A DNA stretch of 60,000 nt from Nematostella vectensis (Eukaryota; Cnidaria; Anthozoa; Actiniaria; Edwardsiidae). Below the pieces are notes generated by a model. It had not been told where the DNA came from, made no database searches, and saw only the letters and a list, made by a program, of their open reading frames with translations. The DNA lies in assembly GCF_932526225.1 (NCBI RefSeq), contig NC_064041.1, positions 15,100,951-15,160,950 of the forward strand. Reading direction: 5' to 3'. Within the stretch, counting starts at the first letter, position 1. The number at the start of each line of letters is the position of its first letter. A program made the translations under genes and the position numbers. Below, piece after piece: positions 12,359 through 25,300 of the stretch.

Positions 12359-14035
12359 CACCTGATGCAGGTCAAGAGCTGGGCCAGATTTCCTCTAAGA
12401 TCATAAGAACTTCTAGCCTAGAATACTCCACATCTTTTTATCCTTGGGTTCACTAAGAACATTGTTGAAATAATACTTATTTATACTCTCTATTCTTGAA
12501 GGATATCTAAATTGACAGAGAATCGAATATAAATGCAATAACTTCAATGTAATTGTAAATTCCTGATCATTTTTATACAAATTGTACACATATACAAATA
12601 AAAATCATCTGCAGGGTCCAGGAGTGAAAATCTATATAATTCTGTTAAAAATATACACTTGTTCACAACATGAAATTTAGATAAAAGCAGTTATATTAGT
12701 GTATGACAATATCTTTGCTGTTGATGCAGTTGATGGAACCGATGCATAACACTTGACTGGCTGGAACAAGTCAGTAAATTTATCCTGACCTGACTTGCTG
12801 GAATTTTTTCCCTTTGTGTGCATAATATTCATGGAAGATATGTTTAGTCTTTTTCACATATTTTAATAATTTTCAGAAATGCTGATCTATGAAAAAGTTT
12901 TTTTACCATAAATGCCCCCCTTCAAAAAGGGAGGGGGGTGAATTGTTCTACAATTTGAATCAAATAAATGTCAAATGATTTTTTTAAATTTAATTTTTGA
13001 GAAAATATGACATCCACCTTTTTCAGAATGTTCTTTATATTATCCATTTCTAAAGGTATGTAATTTATGACAACAATTATTTGCTATTTAATGATAATAA
13101 AACAAAATAATCTGCTAGTTCTTATATTAATCAATCACTGGTGTGATTCACACAAATGTAAAGTGTCAACTTAGGGTGCATATTTTTTTCTATCATTTTT
13201 GAATGGGAATGGTTGGTAGAGAATGTTCAGAATGGCATTCGAGTCATTCTGCTACAGGTAGCAAAATGAGTGAAATGGCCTTCATTACATTCCGGAATGG
13301 GAACATGGGATATAGGAACACACACTTTTTGTAATCATTTTCATTCTGGAATCATGAGTAAAAAATACACCCTTAGTCAATAAGGCGTGCTTTGCATGGG
13401 GTATAAACTTTGGGCAATTATAGATGTGGGTAACCTGTTGTCTGACCCTATCAACATCTCCTTTGTTGTTGTGGATGAGTGCTGTCTACCAAGCAAGGCA
13501 TTTGAAGTAATGCTGGATGATGTTGGAGCTGTTTGAATGGGGCTTTAGTTATCACAAAGCATAAAGACAATTAAAATTAGAATTCTAATAACGTAATGGA
13601 TTTGAAGGGAGCACTCAATCACATTATATAATTCAGTTGGTAACAGGGATTAATTTAATGAACAAACAAATTAAATTTCGTCCAAGAGCATAATCTATCA
13701 ATTATCTGAATAAAAAAAAGTATATAGGCAACGCAGTGGCATATAGCCACTGCGTACAGGCAAACTCAACCTTGACATGCACATTCATCACGTTATCAGT
13801 TGTGAAAATAACTCCATTTAAAGACTCTCGTCATGTTATCATTTTTTTGCCCATTCTGGGCTGAAATTCAAGTCATAACAGCCATTTTTTTATATAATAT
13901 TCATCCACATATTAAATATCCATCCATTTATATATTTGTCTTCTAGCACTTCCGTCTCAAGTGACTCTTTGATAGACTTGGATCTCTTCTTTTATAATCT
14001 AATAATGCGACAGTGTGTTGTGCTCCAAGCTCTTC
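12359..14035. other. Intergenic AT-rich stretch, no gene seen
   Basis: Low-complexity AT-rich sequence between the 26-bp array and TMEM203. An AATAAA lies near 12597, and a small inverted repeat (GCAGTGGCATATAGCCACTGC) near 13735. I found no convincing coding frame or RNA gene. Confidence 0.6.
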
Positions 14036-14440
14036 TTAATCTCCCTGGCATGAACGAATCGCTAGCATTAACAGCAAAATAAACACAGGCACGTGAATAC
14101 CAGCAAACCCATACGAACTTGTTCCTTCGAGTCTTTTACAGAGTAATACTTTATAAGCTGCAACGAGGGATACCACACAAAAGCTCCATAAAGTCCTGGT
14201 CGCAGCCAACCTTTTGTCACCTGCTAGGAAGAGTCTTATAAAAACAATCGTCGAGAAGTACGCGACGCAGCCATCGCAGATATACAACGGGATAAACACA
14301 GTCCACCATGACATCGACTCTGGCAGCTCTATCTTTATCGCAAGAAGGATAGAAAACACGAAGAGTGTAACAATATAAAGCCACAGCTCGAAGATCGATT
14401 GACCAAGCCATGAAGTTAGTTCTTTGATAGTAAATAGCAT
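14036..14440 (-). CDS. TMEM203: TMEM203, ER membrane protein
   Basis: A single-exon frame of 134 residues, close to the family length of about 136. The start MLF-x-KEL-x-WLGQSIFE, the ESMSWWTVFIPLYICDG segment, the FIRLFLAGDKRLAATR loop and the HVPVFILLLMLAIR end all follow the TMEM203 pattern. Four hydrophobic segments are visible (about 14-37, 43-68, 80-99, 112-130). Known family members sit in the endoplasmic reticulum membrane, affect calcium homeostasis and associate with STING. The intronless structure is usual for this gene. Overlapping frames on the same strand are shadows. Confidence 0.93.
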   Translation of the reverse strand: MLFTIKELTSWLGQSIFELWLYIVTLFVFSILLAIKIELPESMSWWTVFIPLYICDGCVAYFSTIVFIRLFLAGDKRLAATRTLWSFCVVSLVAAYKVLLCKRLEGTSSYGFAGIHVPVFILLLMLAIRSCQGD

Positions 14441-16301
14441 GATATGCCGTCGATAATTAGTCGCGTTGAGTCTACATAAACCTCTCGCCGATGTTCAACT
14501 CACTCCCGTTTCTGATCGCTTGTCCGCCATCTTGTTTCATACTCAGTTCCTCAAACACAACCTCGTCCCCAGGGTCTTCTGGGTAATTTTCAATATGGCG
14601 TTTGGACCCGGGGATCAGGAAACATCACGTTCCCATGGCATTCTGGGATCACTGCCACAGGGCTCCCGAATAACCGCATCGCCTTAGGGAATGTGTAATG
14701 AATGTGTAATAATTATCAGAAGGGGGGGGGGGGGGGGGAAGGGGGGGGGGAAGGGGGTGGGGGGTCTGTAAAATGAGCTTCGAATAATGACATGCATGTC
14801 CGTGAAAGAGTTATGTGAGCTTGGAGACTTTTGCATGTCCGTGAAAGAGTTATGTGAGATTTCGTGACGACCAGCGGACATGCATGTCCGTGAAGGAGTT
14901 ATGTGAGCTTGAAGATCTTATGACGGGCCGAGGCGCCGCCACCCCCTTAAAACAAATGCTTTAAGCGACCCCTATAACACACCCCTCTCCCACGAGGCCC
15001 CCAGACGGTATACCCAAGGCCTTGGGGGCCTACGAAAAAGTACGAAAAACGGGCTGGGGGGCGCGGCGCGCGTCATTCTCGCCCGCATGAAACCCCCTGT
15101 CCCCCAGACGGTATACCCTAGGCCTTGGGGGCCTGCGAAAAACTACGGAAAACGGGCTAGGGGGGGGGGGTATTCTCGTTTGCATGAAACCCCCCAGTCC
15201 CCCCGTGTTCGCATTCTGCACACAGATAAAACTATTGGCTCCCGCCTATTTGTGTGAACAATTTAACGCGAAGATGTAAGAAAAGCTATAATAAAAGATG
15301 TAATGCAGAAACATACTTTCCAACTTCATAATGGCAAATGAGTGTCGATTTTATAAGTTTGCTTTAAAAAATGATATTTGCAATTTTGATTTCGACGATG
15401 ATTTGGTGCACGTATTCAGCATGAACTTTCTATGGGTCATGTAACAGAACTGTAGAAGAGTAGGCAGTCTGATACCAGACTCGTACCCAGTCCGTATTGA
15501 TGTTGAGGAGACTACTACAGGTATCCTGAAGCCGACCCCGAAACCGCATCAGCTATATTCAACCTCCCCAAAATGCATCGCGCGGCGTCTGGGTAGGAGA
15601 CTGGTCTGATAGGAGTGCGTACACAATCTAGTGCGTGGTATGCAGAATTACTCTTGCAGGATTTGTCCGTTCTGAAAAATGTTTTTGAGTAATGCTCTCC
15701 CCCTTTCTTAACGCTACATCGACTACGGACAAGAGAAATGTAGAAGTCCGCTGGTAAGGCCTAACAGGATTGGCTAGATTACCCTCATTGTTCTATTGTA
15801 TTCCCGTTCTTCGTCTGTGTTACATCAATCCAAACCAATCCAATGTGGTGAAATCTTCCGATAGCTTCTACATGGCCCACAGAAAACTGAGGCCTTTATA
15901 CCGGAAATTCGCCTTTTTTAAAAGTAAGTTCCCCTGCGAGTTAGTACCACAGCATCTCATACAGTCCAAAACAAGAAGGCACGACGAACAATGCTAAACA
16001 CCCCAAAACCAATACCTATAACACCCGAAGACACGACAAACAATGACGAACACCCGAAGATACGAAAAACAATGTCGAACACCCGAAGACACGACAAACA
16101 ATGCCGAACACCCGTAGACATGGAATATAATGCCGGATACCCGAAGACAAGATGAACAATGTTAAGAGTTAGGGGCGATCACACAAAGTAAAATAAGGCA
16201 AAATGTCATTGAAAATTGTCAAATAAAACTTTAATAGCAATAATAATTCATACCAATTATATATTAATTACAAATTCTATACAATAATTGGGAAAGTCGG
16301 A
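14441..16301. other. Intergenic region between TMEM203 and the EVI5-like 3' end
   Basis: Contains the TMEM203 5' flank with CGCCATCTTG- and ATGGCG-type motifs, a poly-G tract at 14721-14762, and three ~40-60 bp copies of a CATGTCCGTGAAAGAGTTATG unit at 14790-14920. It also holds a two-copy ~108-bp GC-rich repeat at 14998-15205 (CAGACGGTATACCC, AAGGCCTTGGGGGCC) and a 31-bp degenerate array (ACACCCGAAGACACGACAAA core) at 16015-16155. No coding gene was recognised. Confidence 0.6.
16230..16235 (-). terminator. Candidate poly(A) signal of the EVI5-like gene
   Basis: ATTAAA on the minus strand, about 67 bases beyond the TAA stop at 16302. No AATAAA was seen nearer, so this is the best candidate. 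Confidence 0.4.
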
Positions 16302-19300
16302 TTATCCGTCCTCAGCGCCAGTAAAGGTGACTTGCGGGTAACACACAGCCGGGGGATTCTTTTCTTCTTTAATCTCATGCAACTGCAAACAATAATCGAC
16401 AGAACAAAATCAGACAATAAGAACTGCAAGCAAGGATTAGACAGCCTTATGTACTGATAAAGAAACTCATATCCCATCAAGTTGCAAATAGGGGCGGGGT
16501 GAGGATTGGATTTTCTTCAAGCCTGTGTAATGTTGAGACAAGCTCATCTAAATTATCATTGCTTATAGGGGTGGGGTGGGTGGGGATTGACTTGTCTTTA
16601 AGTCTGCATACTGTTGAGGCAAGCTCATCTATATTCTCATTGCTTATAGGGGTGGGGTGGACGGGGATTACCTTGTCTTCTAGTCTTTGTACTGTTGAGG
16701 CAAGTTCATCTACCATCTGGTTTGACTTGACCTCTCTGAGCCTGCACTCCTCAAGTTCAGCCTGCATTGCTATCAGCTTCATGTCACGTGCACTTACGGG
16801 TGTGTCCGCCTCACGCTGTGACAACTCGCTGACAATGTGATTCTAAAAATAGAATGAGCATGTGGTTTGAGTGTCTAGCCTACCTGTAAGCTTTAGATGC
16901 TGATTTCGGCGATAAAAACCCTCGAAATCTCGAAATCGTAGTTCGTGGCCGCCATCTTGGATTCGAGTGACAAAAACTCCCCCCGGCGCCACTTATTTTT
17001 TGTCACTCGAATCCAAGATGGCGGCCACGAACTACGATTTCGAGATAAGCATCTAAAGTAACAGGTAGGCTATTGAGGGTCTATGACTGTACTGACAATG
17101 TGGATTGGAGTGAAGAATAGAGGTGAGCATGTAATTTGAGGGTCTGGATCACGTGATATCATGACTGCACTGACAATGTGATTCTAAGATTGGAGTGAAT
17201 AATAGAGGTGAGCATGTGGTTTAAGGGTGTGGATCACGTGATATCATGACTGACTGCCTTAATCTAGAACCTTTTCCCGTTACACCTTTGTTATTGTTTT
17301 TATTTAAAATTGAAAGACAAGTCATTTAAAGAAATTTCGAATTAACCATTTAGAAATTGTTATACGTTATTTACGAATTACACTCGAAAATGCTTCTATA
17401 GTTAACCAAATTAGCCGATGAAAATGTATGCTTCTTTCCACTTCCGTATTTTTAAGAGTTAAATGCTTTTTTTCTCTTAGTATTGTATATGATAATTTTT
17501 GCGGATGATTTTTTGAGCATATTGTTAGCACCAAATAAGCTTGAGACCTTTCAATTTTTTAATCAAAGGTACAACAATTGTTTTTTGGTCTGATTTCTGA
17601 CCCTAAGTCTTTAAGGGTTACAGTTTATGTTGTTCAATCCCTCCACCTCCCCCATCCCTCATCATATGGAGTATGGGAATAGCCCTCCTTAGCTTTCCCA
17701 CCCCTTCCACCCCCTACCTTAAACATGTTCAGTTCCTCTATTCGTTTGTTTGCCTCTCGTAGCGCCGCTGTAATATCTTTGTCGTGGCGTTTTGTGATTG
17801 CCAGCTCACGTTTTAGGGCGTATAATTCTTCTTGCTCCTGTGCACGGGTCACTTGGCCCTAAAACATGTGACACGCATGCATTAGGCACGGGATGTGCAC
17901 GTGAACTGTATGAACTGCGCGTCAAGTGTGAAATACGTGTGACTTGCCTATATTACACGTGACCAACATGTTACGATGACAGTTAATAGTGTTACTTAAC
18001 AATACAACACGTGACTGACATGCATTAATCAAATGTAGTACACGTGAATTGTACGAACAGCGCATCAAGATGATAGTGAATAAGGGTTACTTGACCCTAC
18101 AACACGTGACCGACATACATTGTGCAGACCTCCCATGTAACGGATCTCTTATGTGGAGGTCCCTGTCTAGAACGTGATTTCTCGTTCATCTACAGCAGAG
18201 AAGCCTCCACACAACGGACCTCTATAAAGTGGACAGCCTCTCTGTGTCCGTTATATGGTGGTTTCACTGTGCACCGCAGAATAGATTAAAATGTAATGGA
18301 TTACCTGTATTAATCTGTCCGCCAAATTCAGTGATTCCTGCAAGGTAAAAACGTAATGTTACTGTATCCACTTTTGCTGTTTGGTTCATCAATCCATTCA
18401 ATGGATCTGGGGGAGGAGTTACATGTGTGTGTTAAAAGCCTTGTGTTTGGTCATCTTTGCATTAATTTTGGATTGAAGGGGTGGGCGATTTAGCAGCCGA
18501 GAATGCTGTTAAAACGAGAATTTACAATATTCAAAAAGAAAAATCTTCTTTTATCTGAAGTAGCTTAACTAGTCACTAACCTGCTCTAACTCGTTTGACT
18601 GGTCACTAACCTGCTCTAACTCGTTTGACTGGTCACTAACCTGCTCTAACTCGTTTAACTAGTCACTAACCTGCTCTAACTCGTTTGACTGGTCACTAAC
18701 CTGCTCTAACTCGTTTGACTGGTCACTAACCTGCTCTAACTCGTTTGACTGGTCACTAACCTGCTCTAACTCGTTTAACTAGTCACTAACCTGCTCTAAC
18801 TCGTTTGACTGGCCAATAACCTGCTCTGACTCGTTTGACTGGTCACTAACCTGCTCTAACTCGTTTAACTGGTCACTAACCTGCTCTGACTCGTTTGACT
18901 AGTCACTAACCTGCTCTGACTCGTTTGACTGGTCACTAACCTGCTCTAACTCGTTTGACAGGTCACTAAACTGCTCTGACTCGTTTGACTAGTCACTAAC
19001 CTGCTCTGACTCGTTTGACTGGTCACTAACCTGCTCTAACTCGTTTGACAGGTCACTAAACTGCTCTAACTCGTTTGACTGGTCGCTAACCTGCTCTAAC
19101 TCGTTTGACTGGTCACTAACCTGCTCTAACTCGTTTAACTAGTCACTAACCTGCTCTAACTCGTTTGACTGGTCACTAACCTGCTCTAACTCGTTTGACT
19201 AGTCACTAACCTGCTCTAACTCGTTTGACTAGTCACTAACCTGCTCTAACTCGTTTGACTAGTCACTAACCTGCTCTGACTCGTTAAACTAGTCACTAAC

Positions 19301-22300
19301 CTGCTCTAACTCGTTTGACTGGTCACTAACCTGCTCTAACTCGTTTTACTGGTCACTAACCTGCTCTAACTCGTTTAACTAGTCACTAACCTGCTCTAAC
19401 TCGTTTAACTAGTCACTAACCTGCTCTAACTCGTTTGACTGGTCACTAACCTGCTCTAACTCGTTTAACTAGTCACTAACCTGCTCTAACTCGTTTAACT
19501 AGTCACTAACCTGGCTCTAACTCGTTTAACTAGTCACTAACCTGGCTCTAACTCGTTTGACTGGTCACTAACCTGTTCTAACACGTTTGAGTGGTCACTA
19601 ACCTGTTCTTACTCGTTTAACTAGTCACTAACCTGCTCTAACTCGTTTAACTAGTCACTTATCTGCTCTTACTCGTTTGGCTGGTCACTAACCTGCTCTA
19701 AACTGTCTGACAGGCATCTAACCTACTCTTACTCGTTTGACAGGCCACTAACCTACTCTAACTCGTTTGACAGGCCACTAACCTACTCTAATTCGTTTGA
19801 CAGGCCACTAACCTGCTCTAACTTGTTTCACTGGTCACTTACCTGTTCTAACTCGTTTCACTGGTCACTTACCTGTTCTAACTCGTCGACTCGTTGAATT
19901 AAAAGTCTGTTTTCTGTCTTCAATCTGCGGATCTCTTCGTTGTCTTCAGCTTCTTTGTGTTTCACTCTAGTGTATTCTTTTTCTAACCTAAGAACAGTGC
20001 ACCTTTTAATGCCATTGAAATTCTAATAATCTCAAAAAATATATATAAAGAAAAACATGATTAAACAAGTGATGATGATATTCATTTTGAGCAGAAGGAC
20101 AAATAACGTCCAATTTACAGCTCAACGCACGTGACCTTTTGATAAAACTGATTCTTGTAGCTTATACGCGCATTTTACAGCGGAACTCTTTCAACTCGCT
20201 CTCTCAGGGGGAACAAATCGATTGAGCGAAGAGCTAGACTTATGCGAGTTCGAGTTATCGGGGTTCCAGTGTAGATCCCGTCGCCTTTAACATTCTTCAA
20301 TTTTAATTTGCAAGTTGATCGTCTTTTAACGTCGTTATTATTATGCCTTTAACAGGCATGAAAATCAGCGCGAAAGACGCGCTGATTTTCTTACACGCCC
20401 TCTGCTTCTGCAATTACTTCCTCAATGAGAATAGGTTTTTATACCCCGCGGACGACTTGACATTGGACTTAGGGTCTAACTGTGACTCTATTCACTGATT
20501 AACCTTTTCATTTTCTTGGAGTTGAATTTGTACTCCGAGGCGATCTTCATCACAGGGTCCATGTCCTTCTCATACAAATCTGGCATCTCTTTCTGGAAAT
20601 ACTGATAAATCACGGGTATATTAGTGATGGAAATACTGATAAATCAAGGGTATATTAGTGATGGAAGTACTGAAAAATCACGGGTATATTAGTGATGGAA
20701 ATACTGATAAATCACGAGCATATTAGTGATGGAAATACAGATAAATCACGGGTATATTAGTGATGGAAATACTGATAAATCAAGGGTATATTAGTGATGG
20801 AAGTACTGATAAATCACGGGTATATTAGTGATGGAAATACTGATAAATCACGGGTATATTAGTGATGGAAGTACTGATAAATCACGGGTATATTAGTTAC
20901 TGATAAATCACGAGCATATAAGTGATGGAAATACTGATCAATCACGGGTATATTAGTGATGGAAATACTGATAAATCACGGGTATGTTAGTGATGGAAGT
21001 ACTGATAAATCACGGGTATATTAGTGATGGAAATACTGATAAATCAAGGGTATATTAGTGATGGAAGTACTGAAAAATCACGGGTATATTAGTGATGGAA
21101 ATACTGATAAATCACGAGCATATTAGTGATGGAAATACAGATAAATCACGGGTATATTAGTGATGGAAATACTGATAAATCAAGGGTATATTAGTGATGG
21201 AAGTACTGATAAATCACGGGTATATTAGTGATGGAAATACTGATAAATCACGGGTATATTAGTGATGGAAGTACTGATAAATCACGGGTATATTAGTTAC
21301 TGATAAATCACGAGCATATAAGTGATGGAAATACTGATCAATCACGGGTATATTAGTGATGAAAATACTGATAAATCACGGGTATATTAGTGATGGAAGT
21401 ACTGATAAATCACGGGTATATTAGTGATGGAAATACTGATAAATCACGAGCATATTAGTGATGGAAATACAGATAAATCACGGGTATATTAGTGATGGAA
21501 ATACTGATAAATCAAGGGTATATTAGTGATGGAAGTACTGATAAATCACGGGTATATTAGTGATGGAAATACTGATAAATCACGGGTATATTAGTGATGG
21601 AAGTACTGATAAATCACGGGTATATTAGTTACTGATAAATCACGAGCATATAAGTGATGGAAATACTGATCAATCACGGGTATATTAGTGATGGAAATAC
21701 TGATAAATCACGGGTATATTAGTGATGGAAGTACTGATAAATCACGGGTATATTAGTGATGGAAATACTGATAAATCACGGGTATGTTAGTGATGGAAGT
21801 ACTGATAAATCACGGGTATATTAGTGATGGAAATACTGATAAATCACGGGTATATTAGTGATGGAGGTACTGATAAATCACGGGTATATTAGTGTTGAAA
21901 ATACTGATAAATTAAGAGCATATAAGTGATGGAAATACTGATAAATCACGGGTATATTAGTGATGGAAGTACTGATAAATCACGGGTATTATTAGTTACT
22001 GATAAATCACGAGCATATAAGTGATGGAAATACTGATAAATCACGGGTATATTAGTGATGGAAATACTGATAAATCACGGGTATATTAGTGATGGAAGTA
22101 CTGATAAATCACGGGTATATTAGTTACTGATAAATCACGAGCATATAAGTGATGGAAATACTGATAAATCACGGGTATATTAGTGATGGAAGTACTGATA
22201 AATCACGGGTATATTAGTGTTGGAAATACTGATAAATCACGAGCATATTAGTGATGAGAATACTGATAAATCACGGGTTTATTAGTAATGGAAGTACTGA

Positions 22301-25300
22301 TAAATCACTGGTATATTAATGATGCAAATACAAATCACGGGTATATTAGTGTAGAAATACTGATAAATAACTCTAGGACTTCCCACCCCTTACCCCACAC
22401 TTCCTATCGAGGATCGGAACAAGAACTTCTATCTTTAACACATACTCCATATCTCTAAGATGAATCTTTTTGAGAACTCCCTCAGCATCTCTTGCTCCCC
22501 CTCTCCCCTCCCCAGCTCTTCCTGCTTTTCTCCCGTCACGTTCCATTTAGTGGATGGCAAGTTGTCAAACCTTTAACATGCCCTTCGTGTCATAGATCAA
22601 TCTCGATGCCCCCCACCACCACTTCCAATTCCCCACCCCTAACGTTCTATCTTGTGGGGGGCAAGTTGTTATACCTTTAACATGCCCTCCATGTCCCTCT
22701 CAAGAAGCTCCTCCTGTCCCATCGACAGGATGGCGAAAATTATACGAAACAGGCCATCGCGACCCTGCCACAGAAGGGATAACAGCTGATGTTAAATTTA
22801 ATTACAATGTGGTCTCCATTACAATGTGAACAATGTGTACATTACAATGTGTACATTACAAAGTGTGCATTACAATGTGTTCAATACAATGTGTACATTA
22901 CAATATGTGAAATACAATGTGTGCAAAGAATGTGTGCATTGCAATGTGTGCATTACAATGTGTGTAATACAATCTGTGTAATACAATGTGTGCATTGCAA
23001 TGTGTTCAATACAATGTGTACATTACAATGTGTGCAATACAATGTATGCATTACAATGAGTTTAAAATAAGTTTTACAACGTATGTGATGAGCAGAGCGA
23101 TGTTTGCGCAATATGCTTGGTTGTGGCACGGTGGGATGTTCGGTAATCCTATGACATTTGAGCGCGAAAGCGACGCTCTGCTAGATCAGAGTTTTTCTCA
23201 CTTTCGTGCTCTATTGTATGTAAAACATCCTTATACAGGGTGCTTTATAATAGCAACTTTGTTTCCCACCTCAGATATAAACATGTCCATGACGCGAAAG
23301 GCTGCATTAAGCGGGAAGACAGAGGCGAAAAGGGTCAAGAACCAAGACGAGGCATACATGGCCGTGTGGAAACCCTGCATGACATAATTATATAGAATCA
23401 ACACAATTTGTCACACAATAAGTAACGCAGGTCATGCATCGGGTCAAACCTCACGTCACACTATACCTGAGCCTGAAGTGAGCTCTGGTAGGCTCCACGC
23501 AACTTGTCACACAATAAGTAAGGTCACGCATCAGGTCACGCGTCACGTCACATACCTGAGCTTGGAAGTGAGCATAGAGCTCTGGTAGACTCCATGCAAC
23601 TTGTCACGCAATAAGTAAGGTCACGCATCAGGTCACGCGTCACGTCACATACCTGAGCTTGGAAGTGAGCATAGACCTCTGGTAGACTCCACGCAACTTG
23701 TCACACAATAAGTAAGGTCACGCATCAGGTCACGCGTCACGTCACATACCTGAGCTTGGAAGTGAGCATAGACCTCTGGTAGACTCCACGCAACTTGTCA
23801 CGCAATAAGTAAGGTCACGCATCAGGTCACGCGTCACGTCACATACCTGAGCTTGGAAGTGAGCATAGAGCTCTGGTAGGCTCTCCTGAAGGAGGTTCTC
23901 AAGCTGGAACATGCACAAGCCGAGCTCCGCCATGGTGGGCTTGAAGATCTCACGCATTCGGTAGTCTTGCATCAGCTTGACAAACACACAGAATGCTTCC
24001 TCCTCAGGCATCTACAGGAGACCAGGAGAAGCAGGGAGTCATGAAAGAGAATCAAAGAAAGTGCTTCATCTACGTGGAATCAGCAGAAGGGAGAAAATGG
24101 GACACACAAACCCTACTTCTCCGGTATCCGAGTAACAGTGAAGCACACCCCACAATATACAATCCCACCACACGGAGTCACACTAATACACCCCTGCATG
24201 GACACATGGAGCTACGCACATAAGAAACACTGCCTTACACACTCAGCCACACAACCTACTATCCCATTGCCACTTAACACACAATACAAACCAACACTAT
24301 GCTCACACTACTACTGAATCAAAACGCATAGTGCCACACAACACAACAAAAGAATGATGCAATCTCGAGGTGTGCAAGGCAGTGCGGATCAAAGCTCAAT
24401 GTGTGCATGCAAAGTGCCACACAACACAACAAAAGAATGATGCAATCTCGAGGTGTGCAAGGCAGTGCGGATCATAGCTAAATGTGTGCATGCAAAGTGC
24501 CACACAACACAACAAAAGAATGATGCAATCTCGAGGTGTGCAAGGCAGTGCGGGTCATAGCTCAATGTGTGCATGCAAAGTGCCACACAACACAACAAAA
24601 GAATGATGCAATCTCGAGGTGTGCAAGGCAGTGCGGATCATAGCTCAATGTGTGCATGCAAAGTGCCACACAACACAACAAAAGAATGATGCAATCTCGA
24701 GGTGTGCAAGGCAATGCGGATCATATACCTCAATGTGTGCATGTAGTGATGTGGCGTGGAGGGACACAATTTGTTGTATGGCTGATCGTAGTTCGGTTTT
24801 AGAGGTAAGGTGGGGCATGACACAATTTGTTGTATGGCTAATGGTAGTTTAAATGTAGAGCTGTGTTGTGGTTTGGTGTGACACAATTTTTATGGCTGTA
24901 AACAAAGACGTTTATACAAACCTGCATTAACAAAAGACCAACGATAAAAGCACTCCCTTGGCAATAGCCCACCTCCTTATCGTATATAGAATACGCCTGC
25001 GACCAAGAGACACATTTTAATGCTAAAACATGTGAAAACTATAATCATTTGACTAAACATAAAGCATGGATTAAGCATGAATTCTTTGGTGCTCTATCTC
25101 GATACAACAGCGCTGATGAAAACATCTAGCAGCGTGGAATGGCGAATACCTAGGTCACATGTCATTTTCTGACGTCATTCCTAGTGCCCACTAGTGACAT
25201 ACATAAAAGAAAAAAAATGTTTTTCTCTTGTGTCGTTATGTTCATGTCGTTATGTTGGGCTTATGTATGACATAAAAGAAAAAATGTTTTTCTCTTGTGT

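Noticed and set aside
23072-23387. Plus-strand 133-codon frame
   Set aside because: Shadow of EVI5-like exon 6 on the minus strand (MYASSWFLTLF), which matches the family.
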